Notes under the pieces: model-generated
What the model saw: only the letters and a program-made list of their open reading frames with translations
Database searches by the model: none
Told to the model about the DNA's origin: nothing
Made by a program: the position numbers and the translations under genes
Source: Actinomycetes bacterium
GTDB lineage: Bacteria; Actinomycetota; Acidimicrobiia; Acidimicrobiales; Microtrichaceae
NCBI GenBank assembly: GCA_023392475.1
Contig: JAEVZA010000083.1
Coordinates: 1-37,706, forward strand
Reading direction: 5' to 3'
DNA length: 37,706 bases
In this document: piece by piece, positions 15,666 through 24,322 of the stretch
Layout: every line of letters starts with the position of its first letter
Position numbering within the stretch: the stretch's first letter is position 1

Positions 15666-15827
15666 CCGGACCCGCTCGAACCGTCGGCGGCGCCCATCAC
15701 GTCGGTCGGTGAAGCGACCCGGCTCCGGTCAGTTCTGCTCGAGTCCGGCTCGGCACACGAAGCTGGGGTCGGGGCATCTGCCCTCTGGCGATGGGCTCGG
15801 TGGCGGACGGCTCGTCAGGTCCGCCGG

Positions 15828-15833
15828 TAGCGT
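15828..15833 (+). promoter_or_regulatory. TAGCGT -10 box of the amidotransferase gene
   Basis: TAGCGT ends 9 nt before GTG 15843, matching the leaderless pattern and supporting that start. Confidence 0.45.
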
Positions 15834-15842
15834 TCAGGTCCC

Positions 15843-16586
15843 GTGGACCGTGCTGCGGATGAGAGCTGGATCGCCGTCATCGGAGATCGAGTCGCCGGCC
15901 ACGAACCACAGGACGCCATCGCGCCGTCGGTGGCGCACGCCGCGCATGTCATCGCCGCGCCGACGCCGCAGGTTCGCTGGATCGGCACCGACGCCTTGGC
16001 AACGCACGGCTGCGGTCTGCTCGAGGGAGCCGCTGCGGTGTGGGCTGCGCCGGGCAGCCCGTACGCCTCGCTCGACGGCGCGCTCGACGGCATCCGCTGG
16101 GCGCGGGAGGTGCGCCTGCCGTTCATCGGCACCTGCGCAGGCTTCCAGCACGGTGTCATCGAGTTCGCCCGCAACGTGCTCGGCAACCGCCGCGCCGCGC
16201 ACGCCGAGTACGGCGACGACGGCGAGCTCTTCATCGATGAGCTGCTCTGCTCGCTGGTCGGTCAGACCATGTGCATCGACATCGCCGACCACGACATCGC
16301 CGCCGTCTACGGCTCCCGAACCGCCGATGAGCGCTACTACTGCCGCTTCGGACTCAACCCGACCTGGCGAGCGCCGCTGGCAGCAGCCGGCCTTCGAGTC
16401 GCTGCCACCGACTCGAGCGGCGGCGACGTCCGCATCATGCGCCTCGACGGGCACCCGTTCTTCGTCCTCACCCTCTTCGTGCCACGGACCTCCTCCACGA
16501 CGAACTCGCCACACCCCCTGATCCGGGAACTCGTCCACCGGGTGACCGCGGCTGGCGACCCCGGGCCCACGATGAGGTCCACCTGA
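15843..16586 (+). CDS. CTP-synthase C-terminal-region-related glutamine amidotransferase
   Basis: The 247-residue protein is a free-standing class I glutamine amidotransferase domain. It resembles the stand-alone group related to the CTP synthase C-terminus (some members of which are selenoproteins). The segment APGSPYASLDGALDGIRWA is followed by the nucleophile elbow FIGTCAGFQHGVIEFARN, with the catalytic cysteine near residue 99. The C-terminal motif reads HPFFVLTLFVPRTSS. In active amidotransferases the position after the proline is a glutamate (PE), but here it is arginine, so the Cys-His-Glu triad seems incomplete. The synthetase half of CTP synthase is absent. No neighbour suggests a substrate. 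Confidence 0.8.
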   Translation: MDRAADESWIAVIGDRVAGHEPQDAIAPSVAHAAHVIAAPTPQVRWIGTDALATHGCGLLEGAAAVWAAPGSPYASLDGALDGIRWAREVRLPFIGTCAGFQHGVIEFARNVLGNRRAAHAEYGDDGELFIDELLCSLVGQTMCIDIADHDIAAVYGSRTADERYYCRFGLNPTWRAPLAAAGLRVAATDSSGGDVRIMRLDGHPFFVLTLFVPRTSSTTNSPHPLIRELVHRVTAAGDPGPTMRST

Positions 16587-16682
16587 TCCCGGAGCTCTCA
16601 TCCTGGGGAGCGCACGGAGGGGCTGCAGGGACGCCCGTGGTGAGCCGACCGGATGCCGACCCCGCCCTCAACCGGCAGCCGG

Positions 16683-17444
16683 TCACTCTGGGGCCGGTCG
16701 GTGCCAGAACGTCCACCGGCTGACCGCGACGTAGCCGAGCGCCTCGTAGACGGGTCGGCCGAGGTCGCTGGCGATGAGCGCCGCGGGCAGGTCCGGGTCG
16801 ACCAGCGTCGCCGCTCGGGTGAGCGCGGCGCCGTAGCCGCGGTGCCGCTCCTCGGGCACCGTCGCGACCATCTCGACCACGTTGATGCCGGCGGCCACGT
16901 GGCCCGACGCGGTCGCCACAGGTCGGCCGTCGACGGTCCCCACGAAGTACCGGGTGCGCCCGCCGAGCACGCGCTCGTCGTGCACGGATCCCCACCGGTA
17001 CGGCTGGAGGCTCGGATCGGGGTAGCTGTCCACGAGCGTGCGCTCGAACACCTCGAGCCCGGACCGGTCCGACGCGGGCTCGATCCGGAGCTCGGCGGGA
17101 CCGACCTCGTCCGATCGGCCGACGGGCCGCACCATGAGTGGCGGTCGACCGACGTGCACCCAGCCCCGCTCCGACAGGTCCGGGACGGTGCCGGCCGCGA
17201 GCAGCGAGACGGGGCACGCGTCGGGGACCACCGTCGCCACGCGGGCCAGCACGCCGTCCCAGTCCGGCTCGCCCATCACGTAGGCGACGTTCGTGAAGAA
17301 CCCTCGCTCGCCCTGGTGGACCACGACGAGGTCCTCGTCCTCCAGGTGGGGGCGGTCCATCGCCCTCGCCGTCGCGAGGACCCGGTCCGCGGATGCGGCG
17401 AGGGCTCGGTCGGTGAGCGTTCGGTCGTCGGTGAGTGTCGTCAT
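16683..17444 (-). CDS. GNAT-family N-acetyltransferase
   Basis: The 253-residue protein has an N-terminal helical region (about 1-100) and a C-terminal GNAT domain. The acetyl-CoA-binding motif is VEMVATVPEERHRGYGAAL, where R-H-R-G-Y-G corresponds to the Q/RxxGxG/A signature. VYEALGYVAVSRWTFWHR is the usual last strand-helix-strand. The acceptor substrate is unknown. ATG 17444 lies 17 nt downstream of the stop of the large AAA ATPase gene on the same strand, so the two almost certainly share a transcript. That pairing raises the possibility that the acetyltransferase is an output or modifier of the regulator, which is inference. Confidence 0.85.
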   Translation of the reverse strand: MTTLTDDRTLTDRALAASADRVLATARAMDRPHLEDEDLVVVHQGERGFFTNVAYVMGEPDWDGVLARVATVVPDACPVSLLAAGTVPDLSERGWVHVGRPPLMVRPVGRSDEVGPAELRIEPASDRSGLEVFERTLVDSYPDPSLQPYRWGSVHDERVLGGRTRYFVGTVDGRPVATASGHVAAGINVVEMVATVPEERHRGYGAALTRAATLVDPDLPAALIASDLGRPVYEALGYVAVSRWTFWHRPAPE

Positions 17445-17461
17445 AGCCTCAGGGCGCCAGA

Positions 17462-20400
17462 TCAGTTCTGGCAGTGCCAGGTCGTGGCGACCTCCGGCCG
17501 GTACGAGCAGTAGGTCCCGGTGTGGACGGCGTTCGACAGGTGCCGGCCGAGCAGCGGGTGTACGGCGTCGATGCGGCGGATCGCGTCTCGCACGCGCGCC
17601 GACACGGCCTTGCGGAGCCGTTCGACCGGCTCGGGTCCGGCCGATCGGACGCGCCCACCGAGCCCGACCGCGCCGGACAGCTGCTCGACGAGCGCGTCGT
17701 ACTCCGCCTGCGCCACCTCCTTCCGGACGGGATCGTGCGCGGCGTCGGCGTCGTCGACCTCCGCGGCGAGCTGGCCGAGCCGCTCCCGGTACGCGGCGAT
17801 CGCCGCTCGGTCCAGGGCCTCGCCACCGTCCCCCGCGGTCAGGGCCCGAGGGACACCGCCGAGCTCCGAGACGTGCACCTCCGTCCCCGGTCGCCCGAGG
17901 AGGACGGCGAGGTCGGCGATGCCCTTGCTGTGGCGCAGGATCGCGTCCTCCCCGCCGTACGAGACGTGCCACATCTCACCCGCGCGGCGCAGCTCGTTCG
18001 GGGAGCCGTGCCGATCACGTTCCGGCTCGCGGCGAGCCGACCGCCCGGGCGGCGGTCCGTCCGGTCCGCCGCACGCCGCGAGGGTGCGGACCGAGGACGC
18101 GAGGACCGAGCCGCCGAACCGGCGGTCGACCTCGACCGCCAGCGAGGCGTAGCGCTCCGCGTCCTCCGGACGGCCCGCCGCGGCGCAGCCGATGGCGACG
18201 TACCGGCTGGTCGAGCCGTACAGACCGGCACCGATCCCCTCGAACGACACGCGGTGGGCCCACGGCTCGAGCCGGTCCAGCACCTCCTCGAGGATCGGGT
18301 GCCCGCGCTCGGCGGCGGCCGCCAGGAGGCTCGTCGCGTTCGGCAACCACTCGGCATCGAACGGCACGGCGTCGATGCCGAGCGCGTGGGCGCGGTCGAG
18401 GAGCGCGTCGGCCTGCGCGCCGAGCCCCGCGCCGTGGTGCGCGAGCGCGAGCGCACCGAGCGACGAGATGTGCTGCGCCACGTCGGGGGCGTGGAGCCTC
18501 ATGTCCTCCAGCGCGTCGATCACGGCGTCGAACCGATCACCGGCCTCGTACAGGGCGAGTCGCAGCACGGTGGCGAGGACCGGCGCGTTCGTGGAGCCGG
18601 CCGCCGCGCCGAGCGACTCCACCTCGGCGATGCCCTCGGCCGCGGCCTCGAGGTCGCCGGCCACGATCGCCGACTGCGCCTGCCACAGCGGGACGTACCA
18701 CAGGTAGAGCGGGTTGCCGATGGCCGACGCGCGTCGTCCGAAGGCGGCGACGTCCTCCTCGACCCCCGCGACGTCCCCCTGCTCGAGCCGCGCGACGTAG
18801 CGCAGCCGCCGACCGAGCAGCTCGAGCACGCCGTCGCCGGCGCGGACGGCGATGTCGATCACCTCGGAGGCCTCGGCCTCACGGTCCTCGCTGCGATCCG
18901 GCCCGGAGATCGCGTCGCAGTGCGCGGCGAGCGCCCGTGCGAGCACGGTGGGGTCGTCGGCGGTCCGGGCGAGCCGCACCGCGTCGTCCGCCAGCGACAG
19001 TCGCCGGTTCGACGGTGCCACCAGCGAGAGGGCGACGGAGAGGCGGGCCAGCACGGTGGCCCGCAGCGCGGGATCGGCCGAGGGAGCGGCGCCCAACGCC
19101 CGGTCGGCCTCCTCGAGCAGGTCGATCTGCCGCTGGTCGAACAGCCGGACCTCGAACCCCGAGAGATCAGCGCTCCAGCCCAGCGCGGCACGAGCCACGA
19201 GCTCCGGCTCCCCGAGCGACCGGCCCGTGTCCGCGAGCTCCTCGAACGCCTCGGTCGCGCCGGCGTCGTCGCCCATCAGCAGGCGTGCTCGGCCCACGCC
19301 CGCGAGCGCGTCCACCCGGACCGCGTCGGCGACGCCCGGATCGAGCGCGAGCAACGCTCGCCCGAAGTGGTCAGCAGCCTCCTCCCACGCGAACCCGTCG
19401 AGCGCACGATCCCCGGCACGGACCGACCACTCGGCGGCCGCGGCCCGGTGCACGGCACCGGACTGCAGCAGGAGGGACGCGACGACCGCCGGTTCCGCCT
19501 CGGCACGCGCCATCGCCTCCGCCGCCTGCGCGTGGAGCGCCGCGAGCGACGATGCGTCGGCCCCGTCGAGGGTCGCCTGTCGGAACAGGTCGTGGACGAA
19601 CGACCAGGCGCCCGTGCCCGGCGCACGCTCCACGATGCGGGCACCGGCCGCCCGGCTCAGCACCGCGTCGACGTCGCCGGCGGTCCGCGACGTGATCGCC
19701 GCCACGTCGACGACCCGGAACGGGCTGCCGATCACGGCGGCGGCCAGCAGGACCCCGCGGTCGGACGGCGGCAGGGCCGCGAGGCGCTGCTCGAGGAGGT
19801 CCCGAGCACCGGTCGGGAGGCTGCCGCGGCGCAGCGCCGACGGGTCGTCCGCGAGGAGGCGACCCAGCTGGACCACGAGGAACGGGTTCCCGGCGGTCAG
19901 GTCACGGACCTCGGACGCCGTCTGCTCCGCGGCCGCCCCGATGTGCGACCCGAGGAGCGTCGCGACACCGCCGACGTCCAGCCCGTGGAGCTCCACGCGG
20001 TCGGCGCCGGCACCGAGGCGGGTGAGCGCGGACCCCGGGGCCACATCGGTGGAGCGATAGGTCCCGATGACCGCGACCGGGACGGCCGGCAGCTGCCCGG
20101 CCACGACCTCGAGCAGGTGGATGCTGCCCTCATCCGCCCAGTGGAGGTCGTCGAGCACGAGGAGCAGCGGACGCTCGGCGCCGACGGCCGCCAGCGCAGC
20201 GGGCACCGCGGCGTACGCCGCCGATCGGGCCGCGGTGGCGGACGCGCTCGCGTGATCGCCGACGTCGCTGCCCTGCAACGCCGCCGTGGCGGCACGTCCG
20301 GCCTCACCGAGCCCGGCGAGGAGCGACAGCCACGGGGCGTGGGAGACGGTCGAGCCGGTCGATGAGCACGCCGTCCAGCGGACCGCGAGGCCGTTGCGCC

Positions 20401-20557
20401 GGGCGACCGCGGCGGCGGCGCGTGCGCTGGTGGTCTTGCCGATGCCGGCCTCGCCGAGGATCAGCACGAACCGACCGGCCCCGTCCGCGGCCGACGTGAG
20501 CGCGTCGACGAGCACGGCATCGGCGATCTCCCGGGACACCGCGGACTCCGCGCCCAC
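17462..20557 (-). CDS. Large AAA/TPR regulator-like ATPase with non-LuxR C-terminal module
   Basis: This 1031-residue protein has the layout of LAL/STAND regulators. An AAA ATPase domain comes first, with Walker A GEAGIGKTT at 35-43 and Walker B LLLVLDDLHWAD at about 134-145. Then come about 550 residues of TPR-like helices. Unlike LuxR-type members, no GerE helix-turn-helix follows. Instead residues about 858-1025 form a distinct module beginning MWHVSYGGEDAILRHSKGIA, continuing with a charged coiled-coil helix, then VRDAIRRIDAVHPLLGRHL and TGTYCSYRP. The first part could be a diverged winged helix. I know similar tails from other actinobacterial proteins but no function. GTG 20557 is 8 nt after TACGGT. 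It is followed by the GNAT gene and diverges from a methyltransferase. Confidence 0.85.
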   Translation of the reverse strand: MGAESAVSREIADAVLVDALTSAADGAGRFVLILGEAGIGKTTSARAAAAVARRNGLAVRWTACSSTGSTVSHAPWLSLLAGLGEAGRAATAALQGSDVGDHASASATAARSAAYAAVPAALAAVGAERPLLLVLDDLHWADEGSIHLLEVVAGQLPAVPVAVIGTYRSTDVAPGSALTRLGAGADRVELHGLDVGGVATLLGSHIGAAAEQTASEVRDLTAGNPFLVVQLGRLLADDPSALRRGSLPTGARDLLEQRLAALPPSDRGVLLAAAVIGSPFRVVDVAAITSRTAGDVDAVLSRAAGARIVERAPGTGAWSFVHDLFRQATLDGADASSLAALHAQAAEAMARAEAEPAVVASLLLQSGAVHRAAAAEWSVRAGDRALDGFAWEEAADHFGRALLALDPGVADAVRVDALAGVGRARLLMGDDAGATEAFEELADTGRSLGEPELVARAALGWSADLSGFEVRLFDQRQIDLLEEADRALGAAPSADPALRATVLARLSVALSLVAPSNRRLSLADDAVRLARTADDPTVLARALAAHCDAISGPDRSEDREAEASEVIDIAVRAGDGVLELLGRRLRYVARLEQGDVAGVEEDVAAFGRRASAIGNPLYLWYVPLWQAQSAIVAGDLEAAAEGIAEVESLGAAAGSTNAPVLATVLRLALYEAGDRFDAVIDALEDMRLHAPDVAQHISSLGALALAHHGAGLGAQADALLDRAHALGIDAVPFDAEWLPNATSLLAAAAERGHPILEEVLDRLEPWAHRVSFEGIGAGLYGSTSRYVAIGCAAAGRPEDAERYASLAVEVDRRFGGSVLASSVRTLAACGGPDGPPPGRSARREPERDRHGSPNELRRAGEMWHVSYGGEDAILRHSKGIADLAVLLGRPGTEVHVSELGGVPRALTAGDGGEALDRAAIAAYRERLGQLAAEVDDADAAHDPVRKEVAQAEYDALVEQLSGAVGLGGRVRSAGPEPVERLRKAVSARVRDAIRRIDAVHPLLGRHLSNAVHTGTYCSYRPEVATTWHCQN

Positions 20558-20565
20558 GAACCGGA

Positions 20566-20605
20566 ACCGTACTCGGCGCCTGGCATCGCCAGCCCGGATC
20601 TGGCG
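20566..20605. promoter_or_regulatory. Divergent promoter with inverted repeat
   Basis: TACGGT on the minus strand (20571-20566) is the -10 box of the ATPase gene. CGCCAG-cccggat-CTGGCG (20587-20605) overlaps its expected -35 region and lies 34 nt before the methyltransferase ATG, so it could be an operator for both. Confidence 0.4.
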
Positions 20606-20639
20606 CCATCGGATCAGGACCCGTCAGGAGGCACCCACC

Positions 20640-21734
20640 ATGACCACCACCGAAGACATCGAGATCGACGAAGCCGCCATCGGCGAGTTCGCCGGGCGCG
20701 TCGCCGGCGCAGCGATCTCGGCGTTCGAGCTCGCGGCGATGGAGCTGGGCAACCGACTCGGCCTCTACGCGGCGCTCGCCGACGGGCCGGCGACACCCGG
20801 CCAGCTCGCCGGCCGTGCCGGCATCGACGCCCGCTACGCCCGTGAGTGGCTGGAGCAGCAGGTCACCGCCGGCGTCGTGTCGGTCCACGAGGACGGCGCG
20901 CCCGACGAGCGCACGTTCGTGCTCCCCATCGAGCACCAGGCGTGCCTCCTCGACCCGGACAGCCTCGCCCTGGTGGCACCCCTCGCCTCCTTCGCCTCCG
21001 CGGGCGGCGAGTTCCTGCCCCAGCTGGAGGATGCCTACCGCAACGGCACCGGGATCTCCTTCGGCGAGTACGGACCGCGGGTCCGCGCCGCCCAGGAGGC
21101 GCTCAACCGCCCGCAGTTCACGAACCTGCTCGCCGCCGAGTGGCTGCCCACGATGCCCGACGTGACGGAGCGACTCGCGACGGCGGGTGCACGCGTCGCC
21201 GACATCGGGTGCGGGTGCGGCTGGTCGTCGATCGCGATCGCCGAGGGGTTCCCGTCCGTCACCGTCGAGGGGTTCGACAGCGACGCCGCGTCGATCCGCG
21301 ACGCCCGATCGAACGCCCAGCTGCGGGGGGTCGCCGACCGCGTCGAGTTCTCGACCGCCGATGCCACGGCGGTCGCCGGCGACGCCTACGACCTGGTCTG
21401 CTGCTTCGAGGCCCTGCACGACATGGCGCATCCCGTCGAGGCGCTCCGGACCATGCGCCGGCTCGCCGGCACCGACGGTACGGTGTTCGTGGTCGACGAA
21501 CGAGCGGCCGACGCGCTGACCGCCGACGACCCCGACCCGATGCAGCACCTCTTCTACGCCGCGAGCGTCCTCCACTGCCTCCCCGTCGGGCGCAGCGAGG
21601 ACGGGTCGGCGGCCACGGGGACGGTCATGCGCACGGCCGTCCTCGAGCGCTACGCCGCCGAGGCCGGGCTCTCCACGGTCGAGGTCCTCCCGATCGAGCA
21701 CGACTCCTTCCGCTTCTACCGGCTGCGGCCGTAG
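20640..21734 (+). CDS. SAM-dependent methyltransferase with N-terminal winged-helix domain
   Basis: The 364-residue protein begins with a helical and winged-helix-like domain (about 1-100: LGLYAALADGPATPGQLAGRAGI, then YAREWLEQQVTAG), as in small-molecule O-methyltransferases and rv2258c-type proteins, where it mediates dimerisation. The Rossmann methyltransferase core follows. Motif I is VADIGCGCGWSSIAIA (about 184-199), the acidic ribose-binding residue is in VEGFDSD, and motif IV is YDLVCCFEALHDMAHP. It transfers a methyl group from S-adenosylmethionine to an unknown acceptor. ATG 20640 has AGGAGG 7 nt upstream; the long open frame before it is an overlap with the divergent ATPase gene. 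An inverted repeat in the short intergenic gap may co-regulate both. Confidence 0.9.
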   Translation: MTTTEDIEIDEAAIGEFAGRVAGAAISAFELAAMELGNRLGLYAALADGPATPGQLAGRAGIDARYAREWLEQQVTAGVVSVHEDGAPDERTFVLPIEHQACLLDPDSLALVAPLASFASAGGEFLPQLEDAYRNGTGISFGEYGPRVRAAQEALNRPQFTNLLAAEWLPTMPDVTERLATAGARVADIGCGCGWSSIAIAEGFPSVTVEGFDSDAASIRDARSNAQLRGVADRVEFSTADATAVAGDAYDLVCCFEALHDMAHPVEALRTMRRLAGTDGTVFVVDERAADALTADDPDPMQHLFYAASVLHCLPVGRSEDGSAATGTVMRTAVLERYAAEAGLSTVEVLPIEHDSFRFYRLRP

Positions 21735-21869
21735 CGACCGGTGAGCGACCGTCCGAAGCCGCCTCGTGACCGGCGCCGTCGGCACCTCGCTGCGCGAGAG
21801 CTCTCCGTGACGATCAGCAGCGCCGGTGCTCGCTCGGGTCTCGCCCTCCGTCATGGCACGCTTGGGGCC

Positions 21870-22163
21870 GTGAGCTGGTTCCGCCGATCCCCTGCCGAAG
21901 CAGCCGCCCGGAAGGAGGCTCGGGCCGCTGAGGCTGCCGCCCACCCCGTCCCGGTCGAGCTCGATCTGGGGATGCGCCGGGTCAACGACGTCGACATGGT
22001 GATCATGTCGCTGCGCGCCGAAGGATGTGAGGTCCGCCTGGTCGACCAGGGGCAGGTCGGGTTCCGTCTCGGCACGATGACGGCGAAGCCGTGCGTGGTC
22101 CTCGTCAGGCCTGCGGATGCCGATCGGGCACGCGAGGCGTTCACGGCCGCCCACCTGCTGTAG
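21870..22163 (+). CDS. Small DUF2007-like protein
   Basis: The 97-residue product has a short basic/alanine-rich N-terminus (about 1-30), then an alpha/beta domain: DVDMVIMSLRAEGCEVRLVDQG, a strand, and CVVLVRPADADRAREAFTAAHLL. This resembles the DUF2007 fold, a small ACT-like domain often annotated as a putative signal-transducing protein. The start is GTG 21870, just in front of the basic leader; a CACGCT sequence 7 nt upstream could be a weak -10 box. A longer in-frame extension to 21741 lacks domain-like content. Function is unknown. Confidence 0.6.
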   Translation: MSWFRRSPAEAAARKEARAAEAAAHPVPVELDLGMRRVNDVDMVIMSLRAEGCEVRLVDQGQVGFRLGTMTAKPCVVLVRPADADRAREAFTAAHLL

Positions 22164-22279
22164 TCCCAGCGCCCGCGCGTGCTCGGCCGTCCCTCGCTCG
22201 ACGCACCATCGGGTGGGCGGCGCCGGCCTGGGCCATTCACCTCTGGTCAGCGGGCGTCGGCCGGGCGACCCTGGGTGAC

Positions 22280-23002
22280 ATGGCCGATGCGATCTTCGAG
22301 CTCCCTCGCCTCGCTGCCATCTACGACGTCCACGACGCGCCACGCGACGACCTCGAGCCGTACCTCGACCTGGCGGTCGAGCTCGGTGCGCGCCGCGTCG
22401 CCGACGTCGGCTGCGGCACCGGAAACCTGGCGCTCGCGCTCGCCGCGCACGGCTTCGCGGTCACCGGGGTCGACCCGGCCGCAGCGTCGCTCCAGGTGGC
22501 GGCGTCGAAGCCGGGCGCCGAGCGCGTCCGGTGGGTGCACGGGTACGCCCGCGACCTCAAGGCGAGCGCGTACGACCTCGCCCTCATGACCGGCAACGTC
22601 GCGCAGGCGATCGCGGACCCGGGAGCCTGGGCCGCGACCCTCGACGGCACCCACCGAGCGCTGCGCCCCGGCGGTCGCCTCGTCTTCGAGACCCGTGACC
22701 CCCTCGCCCGGGGCTGGGAAGCCTGGACACGGGACACGTCGCACCGGGTCGTCGATGTCCCGGGCGTCGGGCCCGTCGAGAGCTGGGTGGAGCTCACCGT
22801 CGTCGAGCTCCCACTGGTGTCGCTCCGATGGACGTTCGTCTTCGATGACGGCGACGTCCTGACATCGGACTCGACGCTGCGGTTCCGCGGACACGGTGAG
22901 GTCGAATCCGACCTCACCGACCACGGCTTCGACGTCGTCGAGGTGCGAGGCGCTCCGGACCGACCCGGGCTCGAGCTCGTGTTCATCGCCCGCAGCACCT
23001 GA
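22280..23002 (+). CDS. Class I SAM-dependent methyltransferase
   Basis: The 240-residue protein has a compact Rossmann methyltransferase fold. Motif I is VADVGCGTGNLALALAAHG (about residues 39-57), the ribose-binding acid is in VTGVDPAA, motif IV is YDLALMTGNVAQ, and the post-motif helix-strand reads LRPGGRLVFETRDP. A beta-rich C-terminal part (about 150-240) covers the active site. The acceptor is unknown. ATG 22280 is chosen because the family begins a few dozen residues before motif I; the upstream extension is arginine/proline-rich. It follows the DUF2007-like gene by 116 nt and converges on the CofC-like transferase gene. Confidence 0.85.
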   Translation: MADAIFELPRLAAIYDVHDAPRDDLEPYLDLAVELGARRVADVGCGTGNLALALAAHGFAVTGVDPAAASLQVAASKPGAERVRWVHGYARDLKASAYDLALMTGNVAQAIADPGAWAATLDGTHRALRPGGRLVFETRDPLARGWEAWTRDTSHRVVDVPGVGPVESWVELTVVELPLVSLRWTFVFDDGDVLTSDSTLRFRGHGEVESDLTDHGFDVVEVRGAPDRPGLELVFIARST

Positions 23003-23076
23003 CCTCGCGGTGGGCGCGTCGCCGACGTCCGGTTCTGGTGCGAACGAGCGGGTCTTCTCCCTCGAGGCTCGCCTCC

Positions 23077-23733
23077 TCAGGGCGTCGCTCGGGGATCGGA
23101 GGCGCAGCGCCGCGACTCGACCTGTCGGACCGCCGCGGCGAACGCCGAGGTCGGGATCTCCGCTGCCACAGCAGTTGCGTCCGAGAACCGGTCGACGTCT
23201 CGGAACGGCGGCAGCGTCCGGGTGGTCAGGCCGAGGCGCTCGAGCACCCCCAGCTGGTCGTGGGCGGTGGTCGGTTCGCTCATCGGGACGCCGTCGAACT
23301 CACGTCCTGACGGCCGGTCGAGCCCGATCGCCCAGTACCCGCCGTCCGCAGCGGGACCGAGCACCGCGTCGCAGCCAGGCGCTCGCAGCGCCTCGATCGC
23401 CTGGTCGAGGTCGTCGGCGCTCAGCTGCGGGGTGTCCATGCCGATCACCAGGACCGGTCCGCCGACGTCGACGACCGCCGAGGCCAGGCGCGCCGCGAGC
23501 CCGTCACCGCGCTGCGGGATCACGGACACGCGGTCGGGCAGCCACCCACCCGGCCGGCCGTCCAGCGCCAGGACGACGGTGCCCGCACTGGCCGTGGCGA
23601 CGTCGAGGGTGTCGCGCAGCGAGGCCTCGGCGATGGCCGCCGCTTCCAGCGGCGTGCACGGCGGGCAGAGGCGCGTCTTCACCCGTCCGGGGCGTGGCTC
23701 CTTGGCCATGATCACGATGGATGTCGCTGCCAC
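23077..23733 (-). CDS. DUF2064/CofC-like nucleotidyl- or glycosyltransferase (TIGR04282-type)
   Basis: The 218-residue protein opens SIVIMAKEPRPGRVKTRL, the conserved start of the DUF2064 family. It then has VLVIGMDTPQLSADDLDQAI and VLGPAADGGYWAIGLDRP. These are the nucleotide/metal-binding loop (GMDTP) and the GPA-DGGY loop shared with CofC and other GT-A-fold transferases. The family is annotated as rSAM/selenodomain-associated or glycosyltransferase-like, with no defined reaction here. GTG 23733 follows the methyltransferase stop codon with a 1-nt gap, making this the last gene of a four-gene operon. The longer upstream frame overlaps that methyltransferase gene and is rejected. Confidence 0.85.
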   Translation of the reverse strand: MAATSIVIMAKEPRPGRVKTRLCPPCTPLEAAAIAEASLRDTLDVATASAGTVVLALDGRPGGWLPDRVSVIPQRGDGLAARLASAVVDVGGPVLVIGMDTPQLSADDLDQAIEALRAPGCDAVLGPAADGGYWAIGLDRPSGREFDGVPMSEPTTAHDQLGVLERLGLTTRTLPPFRDVDRFSDATAVAAEIPTSAFAAAVRQVESRRCASDPRATP

Positions 23734-23734
23734 C

Positions 23735-24322
23735 TCAGCCCACCCGGCGCAGCCGCGCGAAGTGGCGGTGTCCGTGCGCCTCGATCTGGACGTCCCCGAA
23801 GCCGGCCGATGCACCAAGGCGGTGGACGTCGTCCGCAGCGAGCCACGCCCAGTCGAACCAGGGACCCGTTCCTCGGGTGCTGCAGCGCAGGCGCACGCGG
23901 TCGACGGTCGTCGACGCGCCGAAGCCGTCGACCTCGACCAGGGCCAGACCGTCCGGTCGGAGGAGCTCGTGCAGTCTGGCGAGGAGGCGGGCGGGATCCC
24001 CGCCGATCCCGATGTTGCCGTCGAGCAGCAGTGCGGAGCCCCACCGCCCTTCTCCCGGCAGCGGGTCGAAGATCGAGCGGTCGAGGACGGCGGCGCCGGC
24101 TCCGGCCGCCCGGGCGAGTGCAGCGGGAGCCACGTCGATCCCGAGGGCGGGGACGCCGTCCGCTGCCAAGGCGGCGGCGATGCGACCCGGACCGCATCCG
24201 ACGTCGAGCACGGGAGCAGGGAGGTGCGCGAGCAGCTCCACCTCCGTGGGCGTGGGCGGCCGGTGCCAGGCCTCGACCCGCAGGGCGCGACGTTCCCCGG
24301 ACGAGCGCTCCATCACGATCAC
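23735..24322 (-). CDS. Class I SAM-dependent methyltransferase (operon member)
   Basis: The 195-residue protein is a short methyltransferase with motif I VLDVGCGPGRIAAALAADG (about 40-58), an acidic residue in LGIDVAPAAL, a glycine-rich loop LLLDGNIGIGGDP and strand LVEVDGFGAS. It lies between a membrane protein gene and the DUF2064 gene, with a GTGA overlap upstream (GTG 24322 overlaps the TGA of the membrane protein gene) and a 1-nt gap downstream. Start choice is therefore set by coupling; ATG 24313 is also possible. The methyl acceptor is unknown, but its neighbours suggest a carbohydrate or lipid-linked sugar substrate. That last point is inference. Confidence 0.85.
   Translation of the reverse strand: MIVMERSSGERRALRVEAWHRPPTPTEVELLAHLPAPVLDVGCGPGRIAAALAADGVPALGIDVAPAALARAAGAGAAVLDRSIFDPLPGEGRWGSALLLDGNIGIGGDPARLLARLHELLRPDGLALVEVDGFGASTTVDRVRLRCSTRGTGPWFDWAWLAADDVHRLGASAGFGDVQIEAHGHRHFARLRRVG

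Noticed and set aside
15843..16586. Selenocysteine in the amidotransferase, since the family includes selenoproteins
   Set aside because: The nucleophile is encoded by TGC (cysteine) and the frame has no internal TGA.
17293..20365. Very long plus-strand frames opposite the ATPase gene
   Set aside because: They are arginine/proline-rich antisense frames with no domain features, while the minus strand encodes Walker motifs and TPR helices.
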